64,000 nucleotides of DNA from Grammothele lineata. Its lineage: Eukaryota; Basidiomycota; Agaricomycetes; Polyporales; Polyporaceae. The notes below the pieces were generated by a model. It worked only from the letters and a program-made list of their open reading frames with translations. It did no database searches and was not told where the DNA came from. Location of the stretch: the NCBI GenBank assembly GCA_002150815.3, contig NDFF03000143.1:122489-186488 (forward strand), in the 5' to 3' direction. The position numbers and the translations under genes are program-made. Positions 56,416 through 64,000 of the stretch are shown one piece after another (position 1 is the stretch's first letter; every line of letters starts with the position of its first letter).

Positions 56416-56832
56416 TGTTACGCCGAGGCCAGCGCGGGCGCCTATGGTCGTACGACGAGCGCACGCGGTCGAGGGTCGAGGGATCTGGGTAGACGTACGC
56501 CGAAGAGGCGAAGTCGAGCACTGTGGTAGAGGGCGAGCGACACACGGGGGTTCTGTGGGGAGAGAGGCCTCGATTGGAAAAGGAGGTCAAACTGAGGAGC
56601 GTCCTCAGAAGGACCTAGACTATATAGGTACATGGGGACAATGACTATGGACGATCGCGAGAGAGTTCGAGACAATAGAGACAGGGGCGCGAGACGATGA
56701 CTCCAAGTGAGTCACGATGAGTCGTACGTACAATAGCGATGTTGAACCGCCGCGGGACCGGATGGTACAGAGGTTGCGCTCATTGAGGAACAAGAAAGGG
56801 AAAAGAAAATACCGGGCAGGAATGTTGTAACA
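56416..56832 (-). repeat. 5' LTR
   Basis: 417 bp. Identical by eye to the 3' LTR for the first ~182 bases (U5 and R), then with many substitutions in U3. TATATA is at 56621-56626. AGATC follows at 56833. Confidence 0.92.
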
Positions 56833-56837
56833 AGATC

Positions 56838-57383
56838 AACGGAAAGCACAAGGAAGGGAAGGGCTTGCATCAGCTACGAGCTGACGCAAGCGCGAGACAA
56901 CAGAATCGTAACTAAGAGCTGACGCAAACTCTTCAAGCTTGCGCAAGCCCATGCCTACAGGCACGGACGAGCGTAGCATGAGGCACCGGGAGGGGGGCCG
57001 GCGCGCCGGGCCATCGGCGCGACGGCACGCTCAGAAAGGCAGCCCAAGCGCCCATCCTTACACTCGCCCTCCAGGACTCGTCTCTAACGAGTCCTCAACC
57101 AGCGCGCCAGGCTGCCGATTATCAACAGAACTACGCACATATAAACATATGACACCTCCATTACAACTCCATATAACTGGTTGCGCGCCGCGAACCGCGG
57201 TGCAACGAGAAAACCAACTGCCGGCCCCTGAACGAACATATACCGCCACTGGGCCAGCTAGCGAGACGACCCGCGTCCGCTGAAAAGGACCAAAACATTC
57301 ACGAGGAAACTCAGAAGCGCAACAAAAGAAAAGATGCGCGCTTTGCACGAAGAAACAAAGCCAACAGTCAGCGGCCACGGTGT
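56838..57383. other. Retroelement-flanking sequence, no intact gene
   Basis: About 550 bp. It starts with short inverted motifs (GGCTTGC... GACGCAAGC) around 56860-56950. It lies downstream, in minus sense, of the Gag-like fragment and may be its decayed tail. No LTR pair was seen. Confidence 0.35.
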
Positions 57384-57690
57384 TCAGAGGTACGAATACC
57401 CGTCTGAGTCCTCTGAGGAGTCTGAGTACTCGTCATCCCCGTCGCGCCTGCTGTGATCGTCGCCAGACTGTGTAGGACCATGGTAATCCCCGCCATCGTC
57501 TTCAGAACGCACGTCTCCCGCGTCCGAGTCCCAAGCATCCCACCGCGAGTCGCAGTTTCGACTCATGTGACCGACTCGCCAACAGGAGAAGCAACGATCC
57601 TCGGCACGGCACCAGCTATACTGGCTCCGAGTGAGACCTCCGGTACGCCACTGACGTCGTGCTTCTTCTGCGAGCTCTACTGACTGGCTG
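57384..57690 (-). pseudogene. Gag-like zinc-knuckle fragment
   Basis: One minus-strand frame reads VELAEEARRQWRTGGLTRSQ, then CFSCWRVGHMSRNC (CX2CX4HX4C; about 57560-57602). It ends in an Asp/Ser-rich acidic tail (DEYSDSSEDSDGYSYL) at 57384. Zinc knuckle plus charged tail is typical of retrotransposon Gag C-termini. No start codon, capsid region or pol is attached, so it is a relic. It is not the same family as the complete element, whose knuckle is CFRCHELGHGQWDC. Confidence 0.55.
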
Positions 57691-57774
57691 TCCGTATGGC
57701 AGTCCTGGTGGGGAAAAAATCAAGGCTTGTGATGTGCGCACATCAATCTCGTACATCACATTATATACACACAA

Positions 57775-57890
57775 TAGCAATGCACACATTGAAAGATGCA
57801 CAACTATTGCAACATCATTTAGAAAAACACACATTGACAATGACACACATTGACAATGACACACATTGTGAAATGACACACATTCTGAGA
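57775..57890. repeat. Short tandem repeat, (GACACACATTGACAAT)n-like
   Basis: ACACACATTGACAATG recurs around 57828-57865, with degenerate ACACATTG units on both sides, in AT-rich DNA. Confidence 0.7.
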
Positions 57891-58112
57891 TGCATAATAA
57901 CCAGCACATTCAAAGACAGATTGGAAATTGATGTCATAAAATGAGAGCCAATACTATTACAATAGTCATTAATTATAAAGCCACATCCTTATAGTTTATT
58001 ACCCTAGCCCTTTTATGGATATAATAATCCTCTTAGTTCAGTTACTAGCAACCATCATCAATGATTAGTTGTCTCTCGGTTGCCGTCTCTTTGTTCTCAT
58101 ACCTCGAAACCC
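57891..58112. promoter_or_regulatory. AT-rich upstream region of the integrase-like gene
   Basis: Markedly AT-rich (AATTATAAAG, TATAGTTTATTA around 57970-58005) against the GC-rich background. It is a plausible promoter for the gene starting at 58113. Confidence 0.35.
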
Positions 58113-59752
58113 ATGGCCACCGCTGCAGTCACTCAGTTTCTAATCGACTCTCATACAGTTGCAACTGAGGCTCACTTCATTATCTCCTCCCTCCCTAATG
58201 CTTCTATTGAGTCTGTTGAGAGGAAGGCAAATCAACTTCGCGGAATTCGGGAAGTTCTCCTCCGCCTAGATGATTCACTCACGGAGCCAGAAGAGATTGA
58301 GGAGCTCATTGACTATGTGGATACACTCCTTAACCCTTTGGACGCATTCCTAGCCTCCCCACCCCCACACCCTAGCTTCTATCTTGAGACGGAGAGGACT
58401 GGTCAGCGGGGACGGCCCGCATACAAACTCCACGTCAAAGAGATTGAAGAACTCCTCAAGCTCGGTATCCCACTGATCCGAGTTGCAAAGATGCTCGGGG
58501 TCGACAGGAAGACAGTCTCCAACCATCTCGAGCGCGCAGGCATACACACTCCCCGCACACCATACACCGACATAACTGATGACGCGCTGGACGAGATCGT
58601 CGCCGAGATCGGCCGGCAGCATCCATTCATTGGCTCAACAATCATGCAGGGGCACCTAGAGGCCCGTGGCATTCACATCTCGCGCACCCGCGTTCAGCAA
58701 AGCTTGCGAAGGGTCGATGTGATTGGTGTCCTCGTACGGTGAGTACCTACTCGCACTACATGATCATATTCCTCATGCAGCGGCGCTGCGGATGTCTAGA
58801 TGGGCTGGCATAATCCGTCGACGGGTCTACAAGGTTCGCGGTGCCAACGCACTTTGGCACATGGACGGCAATGAGAAACTTCGCCCGTGGGGTTTCTATG
58901 TCCACGGATGTATCGACGGCTTTTCGCGACTTATTATCTACCTCGTCTGCTCTTACAACAAGCGCGCTCGAACTGTTTCAACCATCTTCGAAGGGGGCGT
59001 CGACCAATACGGGTGGCCGAGTCGCGTTCGCGGGGACTTTGGGACAGAGAACAACGATGTTGAAAGGATGATGAACGCACACTGGGGCGAGGCGCACAAT
59101 GCCTTCCTTCGCGGGCGGTGAGTCTTGTGGACACGGCGTTGCGAGTCAGGCTTAGATTCGTTTTGCCTATAGCTCATTGCACAATGTTCGCATCGAACGT
59201 TTGTGGCGAGATGTTCGTAAAGACTGCCTGGAAGGATACAGAGTGCTCTTCATGGATCTGGAGGACAAAGGACTACTAGATATGAACATCGAGGCGCACC
59301 GAGTATGCTTATTCCTTGTCTTCCATAAGCGCATCCAGGCCTCCCTTGACCGTACTCGCGACGCCTGGAACCATCACAAAGTCCGAACGGAGCAGAACCG
59401 CACGCCTGTCGCAATGTGGTACTTCAGTCGTGCTGAGGCTAGGCATCAGGGGTATTGGACGGAGAACCCGGGAGATAACCTACACGATGTGGGTCCCATG
59501 TATAGCGTGGACGACCAAGCCCGGGCACCCCCACCCGAGGAGGAACGAGACGAGCCATCGCAACGGGGTACGCAGCCCATGCCTGGAGACACGACAGCAG
59601 AGAAGGCTGCTGGGGTAGTCTTGAACGGCGACGAAGAGTTGAGACGGGCATTGGACATCTTGGACGGGTTTGATTTCGACCAAGACGACGGTGATTGGGG
59701 TCAACATGTATACACTGCCGCTGTCTCAGAATACATTCGCGCGACTCAGTGA
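58113..59752 (+). CDS. DDE integrase-core-like protein (fungal mobile-element or domesticated family)
   Basis: Three exons with introns 58739-58799 and 59118-59171. The N-terminal half has a helix-turn-helix-like segment (IPLIRVAKMLGVDRKTVSNH) and a second helical domain (IMQGHLEARGIHISRTRVQQ). The RNase H-fold core follows: first Asp in ALWHMDGNEKLRPWGFYVHG, IDGFSRLIIYLV, second Asp in RVRGDFGTENNDVE, and Glu in HNVRIERLWRDVRKDCLEGY. So a DDE-type triad is present. The C-terminal tail is acidic. About 500 residues. Similar single-gene integrase proteins are, to my knowledge, scattered in Agaricomycetes; element type and activity are unknown. The first ATG is 58113. Confidence 0.78.
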
Positions 59753-59839
59753 CGCGACTTTGTCGCCCACAACCTTGCGTGCCCAGAGGGCAAACCCCCA
59801 CACAACCTCCCACCGCGCCTCTTGAGAGCATGAACACAA

Positions 59840-60540
59840 ATGTTGAGTTACGCACGAGAACGAAAACAGGCTGACATACCTCTCACAGCGCCTTACCCGT
59901 ATACCTATCCCATCGGTCCCTCCACATCCGCGAATCCGTGAGGGTGTGTTTGCTCGCTGGTAACACGAGACAGGTAAAGTGGAAAGGCGGCAGGCAGGGA
60001 GCGACTTCATGGATGGTATTCCGACAGTTAAGCTATCCCTAGAAGAAACACGCTGGTGTATCAGACCATGATCGGTGCATAGGATGGTATCTATATACGT
60101 ACCTTGGTAGTGATTCCTTCGCCTGGTAACTTGTGTGCGGATTAGAACTGACGTTGATACATAAACCCTGTCGAAATCAGTTAGCCCCGCTGTCGCAGCT
60201 AGTACAGGCAGTGACGTACAGGAGCCCAGGTGAACGGCGTAATGGAATGGCATGCGTTGAGGTTGAGTAGAGGCCGGGGGAGGCGCAAGAGGACCAGAGT
60301 GGACAGGAGATATTATCTCGTCTCAACAGGCCGCTCGCGCACGGAAGGACGTATATCCTCGTCGACGAATAGATGAAGGGAGAGGAAGAGCTAAGTTGGA
60401 TCTCTGGAAGACGAGAGGACAGCGGAAAGCGGAGGCAGGAGAACAATGAGAGAACAATAGACGGAGATAATATCTCGTCTGTAAAACCTGCGCGTCGTCG
60501 GAAGGACATATATCCTCGCCGACGCGCATGCAAAGGAGTG
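59840..60540 (+). repeat. Diverged dispersed repeat, copy 1, with palindromes
   Basis: Colinear anchors shared with 63480-63990: GTGAGTTACGC/TGAGTTACGC, GGTGTATCAGACC/GGCGTATCAGACC, GTTAGCCC, GCGTTGAGG and a terminal GAGATAWTATCTC palindrome. Here the palindrome occurs twice (60307-60319 and 60464-60476). Each is followed about 35-40 bp later by a second near-palindrome, GGACGTATATCC or GGACATATATCC. Confidence 0.6.
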
Positions 60541-60808
60541 GGTGAATGTAGAAGGGCTTCGGCGAGAAAACAGTACTAGTCTGGGCGCTGGGAGTATCCG
60601 TGGTAATTATCAACAAACTTAGCGCGCCCCTTGCACGTGCTCCCGCGCTGGCCGGCAGGTAATATGAACAAACTAGGGCGTTGTTGAATGCCAACGCATA
60701 AGAATCCATTGATGATCACACTAAAAGTTCAAGGTAGTACGTCAACAACGTCGAGGACTACGAGTAGAGTACAAAAATGTATTGTGTGCACTACAAAAGA
60801 AAACATCC

Positions 60809-60880
60809 CCGACCCGGATCGAACCAACCACGCCACCCGCACCTAAGGAAGCGATGATACCATTCACCTAAATGGGCTTA
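60809..60880 (-). other. Degenerate tRNA-like sequence
   Basis: The minus strand has an A-box-like TAGGTGAATGG and a B-box-like GGTTCGATCC at tRNA spacing, but the acceptor, anticodon and T stems do not pair properly. It is probably a tRNA pseudogene or the head of a SINE-like repeat. Confidence 0.3.
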
Positions 60881-61419
60881 AGTAGTACGTACATAAGGTA
60901 TATGTCAGCACAGTTATCATCCGAGATCCTGAGGCAAATCGACTCTACTGCTCACGGCGATTGATGGCTATCATTGTAATAACATCGGATAGAACCCAGG
61001 AGAGACGTACAATGGTCTCCATGTCTTCGCCAGAGCGACGCTCGCCGGTGTTTGAATGCCGGACGGTCACCTGGCGCTCTTGTGTCCGAGTCCTTCAGCG
61101 GGTCGCAAATCGGCATGGGTATGTGCGGTAGTTAGCACGATTGTCGCAGTAAATGTCAGGGGACGTACCTCGCGTGGGCACGGTGGGCTGTTTCAGCGGA
61201 GGGATCCGCATGTCTTCGCTATCCAGCGTGGGTCTCAGCAGGGAGGGCATCTGGTCTGATATTGTGATGCAGCGTCGACCCTAGTGTGCCGCAACGGCCA
61301 AGGAAGTCATTCAGCAAGGCACTAGCGGTGTCTGACATCCGCCCCGGCGTAACTTTACTGTACAAACCTATCCGATGTCAGCGCGGCGATGGTACGTTGT
61401 ATATACATGATTGTTAATC

Positions 61420-61970
61420 TCAGTTTTCATCTTCCTCCGGTTCTTGCAAGCCACAGAGCACCTTCATATCTTCGGCCTCGAGGCCGAATGCATTCTTGAT
61501 ATCGTGCATATAGCTGCATGGCAAACGGTCAGCAAAAGATATTGCACTGCGTCCAGGTACTCACGTGGCTTGGCGTTCTTTGTCAACCTTACCATGGCCC
61601 TTCCTCGAGTGCGTCTGAGCAGTGGTCAGCAAGCGAGAGGGGAAAGAAGCGAGCTTGAACTTACGGGTTCCCATGTGAGAATACCCTTCTCCGGCACCCT
61701 CGGGTCGTCCGGAGCCTTGAAGATGTGAACATTGTTCTTCTTGACTTCGCATTCGCATCCTAAACCATTCTTCATGGCCTAAGCGGAAGGTCAGCGCAGA
61801 ATGCAGCCTAGTATAGCATGCACTTACGTCCACAAGGTCGGTCCATTTGAGCTTCCTCCTCTCGCAACCATCAAGCTGGTAGATTGAAATGAATACCTGG
61901 AAGAAACGAGAGTTTGTGAGTGACGGCGCAAGAAACGAGCCCAACGTACTGCTTGATGTTGATCCTTCAT
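61420..61970 (-). CDS. Small five-exon gene, unknown function
   Basis: Four introns with canonical GT-AG ends keep one frame. From an ATG at 61970: MKDQHQA | VFISIYQLDGCERRKLKW TDLVD | AMKNGLGCECEVKKNNVHIF KAPDDPRVPEKG | THSRKGHGKVDKERQA | YMHDIKNAFGLEAEDMKVLC, ending EPEEDEN at TGA 61420-61422. About 115 residues, charged and soluble-looking. The first intron is also open, and upstream exon-like segments exist, so the N-terminus is uncertain and may be longer. Clean splicing supports a functional gene. The TDLVDAM...VHIFKAPD pattern is faintly like small nucleic-acid-binding folds, but I make no assignment. Confidence 0.6.
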
Positions 61971-63479
61971 CGTCGCGTAACTTGTAGGGGAACAGTTGAC
62001 TGTTAGTGGGAAGGAGGAGCGCAACAACAGAGGCACAGGCGTAACGAGAAGGAAGGTTCTCACGTTAGTTACGGGTAATTGAGTCTCGGGGCCAGGGACG
62101 TACCAAAGGGTAACGACGAATAGCTCAGCTACGTGTGACTTAGCAGGCGCTGTGTGTGAGGAACGCGAAATGAGACGCGGCGTGGAGACCGTGACAGGAG
62201 CAGCGGGAACAGTACCGGGGAGAGTTGCAGCGCAGCACGCGGTTGGCGGGCCGGGTGACGCGCGGATACCGAGTGCGGCGCAACACAACGAAACGAAAGT
62301 GCAGGACGTACCAAAGGGCAACGCTGAACAGCTAGCCAAAGTTGTACGCGCTTGAGTGCCGTTTGAGATGATCTTGAAAGAAGAGGACGATGGGGATAAG
62401 ACGTTGAAAGCGATGCGCGGAAGGACGGGACGGACATACCGGAAGGAGCGCTAAGGCAGCCGGTAGGCGAGCGGGAGCAGTGTGGGAGCACCAGCGCACA
62501 GTTGAAGAAGTAAGCGGCACTCAAGTATGCGAGATGGAGTGAGAGAAGATACAATATCGCACAGCGGAGACAGGGGAAATGCAAAGGGGAGAGAAGACGG
62601 TACTAGTAAGGATGTAGGGACTATCGCGATGTTGTGGAAACAACCGTAATGGGGTCCGGCAGGGGGGAAGAGCAGAACACGCAACAGTTGTCCTGAAGAA
62701 CCCTGGGTTTCTGCAATTCACTATAATACTATTAGAACCATCGCTAAGCACATAACAACGAGAGGTAGGAGGAACAAGCACGGCCACGTGGCGAGACCGA
62801 GTATGATACCTCACTCATCAGAGCCCTACATGCGTCAGGAGATATCGGAGTGGAGTAGCTGCTAGAGGCATTGCGAATGCCGCCCTCGCAAAGCTTGAGA
62901 ATTCGTATCGAGATGTTAAGCCTAAGGTTATGCCGGTGAGAGATTGTGGTCTTACAGGTGTGAATCTGCGCACCTTCAGCAATACCTTGAATTGTCCCGA
63001 GTCCGTTACGAATGCGGTGGGTCAATTCCCGGGGAGCCGACTGTTCTCATCAGACTCTGCAGCCTTGACGGTAGCAGTCGAGGGACACATGAAGGGTCGC
63101 CACTCAACTGCTGCTATTATGTGGCGGCATCTTAAGCATTCACGCCGCAGGCATCCTAACTCGATCCGCTTGAGGAATAGCCGGAGTCACAAGCAAATAG
63201 CCCACCTGGAGTGGGACTCTAGCGTTCTGGGGACGCACGCTTTGACTAGTGTCATCTGCGAGGTGGCCGATGCAGAAGTCACATATCAGAGTGACTTAAT
63301 GCTAGACAATAGAATCATGCTTACTTTCTGTGTTCCTACTGTTGAATGACCCCGCCTTCGGGTACCGGGACTGCCCCCACGCCGAGATGTTCAAGTCTGA
63401 GTCCAACACAAACAACAGCGGAAAAAACTCGATCACACCGAGTTCTTCTTCTGCACGATCTTTACTCATTGTGACGAGA
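61971..63479. other. Upstream region of the five-exon gene with tandem exon-like repeats
   Basis: The minus strand carries exon-like segments ending CCCTTTG|GTACGTCC at about 62100-62110 and 62307-62317, and a weaker one ending GTATGTCC near 62437. They may be 5' exons or decayed duplicates. From 62700 to 63350 an open plus-strand frame lacks recognisable features. Confidence 0.4.
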
Positions 63480-63990
63480 ACGTAGCTCGTGAGTTACGCC
63501 CGGCGGGAAAGACAAGCTGGCGTACCTCGCATGATGTAGTGGGGCCTGTGCTCTGATTCCCTCAGATCATCCGCATCTCCGAGCCCATGGCTCCATATCT
63601 CCGTCTTGCTTTACACGGCATACGGGCAGAAGGCAGAAGGCGGTTCGAAGGCGACATGAAACGAGAGGGAGAAAGCGACAGGCGATGTATTCGGCAGCCT
63701 GCAGAAGGGATAAACACACTGGCGTATCAGACCTGCGCTGACATATCACAACGTACATTGAACTCTCCCGCTCATTGGGTTTGAAAACGAGCTGATCTCC
63801 ATGCTGGAGTGCGTTAGAAAGAGTGCTGATAACAACCCGTTAGCCCGCGCAGGATCATAGCAGGCAGATGCTTACCATAGTGAACCGGAAGCAGGGAGCA
63901 GACGACGCGCGTTGAGGCTAAGGAGTAAAAAAGAGGAGGCGTGGAAGAGAGTATGGATAGGAGATAATATCTCATCCGAATGGTAGGCTA
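63480..63990 (+). repeat. Diverged dispersed repeat, copy 2
   Basis: Colinear with 59840-60330 through short anchors, ending in palindrome GAGATAATATCTC (63961-63973). The copies are too diverged to measure identity by eye. The repeat may continue beyond the window. Confidence 0.55.
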
Positions 63991-64000
63991 TTCATCGATG

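Larger units (their letters stand above)
49560..56832 (-). mobile_element. Full-length Ty3/Gypsy chromovirus retrotransposon (Tf1/sushi-like)
   Basis: 7,273 bp bounded by LTRs in the same orientation (49560-49975 and 56416-56832), each TGTTAC...GTAACA. Both sides carry a 5-bp target duplication AGATC (49555-49559 and 56833-56837), so this is an intact insertion. Order on the minus strand: 5' LTR, self-priming PBS, leader/gag with zinc knuckle, protease, reverse transcriptase, RNase H, integrase, chromodomain, an extra ORF, polypurine tract, 3' LTR. Pol and the extra ORF each carry a TGA, so this copy is probably non-autonomous now. Confidence 0.93.
59753..61419. other. Gene-poor region with repeats and a tRNA-like relic
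   Basis: About 1.7 kb downstream of the integrase-like gene. It contains repeat copy 1 (59840-60330), two palindromes and a degenerate tRNA-like stretch (60809-60880). No supported gene was seen. Confidence 0.45.

Noticed and set aside
57775..57890. Possible CRISPR-like or satellite array
   Set aside because: Units are short, contiguous and degenerate with no spacers; an ordinary microsatellite-type tandem repeat in a eukaryote.
62930..63349. 139-codon plus-strand ORF
   Set aside because: No domain, no splice-supported homologue pattern and no codon bias typical of the real genes.

Overview
The window is nuclear DNA of a filamentous basidiomycete, most likely a GC-rich Agaricomycete (mushroom or polypore). 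The evidence is short (about 50-70 bp) GT-AG introns in almost every gene, a PriA-type cysteine-rich secreted protein, a NoxR (p67phox-like) gene, polarity proteins of the Spa2 and Bud4 type, a family of HET-domain proteins and a chromodomain Ty3/Gypsy retrotransposon.

Layout. 1-18.6 kb is a dense housekeeping block: the 3' part of a Spa2-like polarisome gene (+), an ABC1/ADCK mitochondrial kinase-like gene (-), a Drs2-type phospholipid flippase (+), a dynamin-family GTPase (-) and NoxR (+). Several of these act in hyphal polarity, membrane traffic and localised ROS production. 19-25 kb holds two tandemly duplicated HET-domain genes; the duplicated unit includes a conserved upstream segment. 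25-46 kb is mixed: an aldo/keto reductase, an intron-containing tRNA-Gln(UUG), a PriA-like gene, a small conserved protein, a mitochondrial-type NAD(H) kinase, an asteroid/XPG-like nuclease-fold protein, tRNA-Leu(CAG), a third diverged HET paralogue, an unidentified multi-exon gene and a Bud4/anillin-like gene.

46-64 kb is accessory DNA with few genes. It contains a foldback/MITE-like element with ~127-bp terminal inverted repeats, a truncated retrotransposon in inverted orientation next to an LTR fragment, and a structurally complete 7.3-kb Ty3/Gypsy chromovirus (49560-56832, minus strand) with a 5-bp target duplication. After that come a zinc-knuckle Gag relic, a spliced DDE integrase-like gene, a diverged repeat pair carrying palindromes, and a small five-exon gene of unknown function.

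The most unusual observations are: the HET tandem unit with a co-duplicated upstream segment and a shared C-terminal domain; a tRNA-Gln intron that is almost entirely a perfect 15-bp hairpin; a self-primed (Tf1/sushi-like) retroelement whose two LTRs are identical through R-U5 but diverge in U3; a long ATG-less open frame upstream of gag; and a third ORF downstream of pol. All family calls come from reading motifs by eye. Exon boundaries are inferred from GT-AG sites and conserved reading frames.
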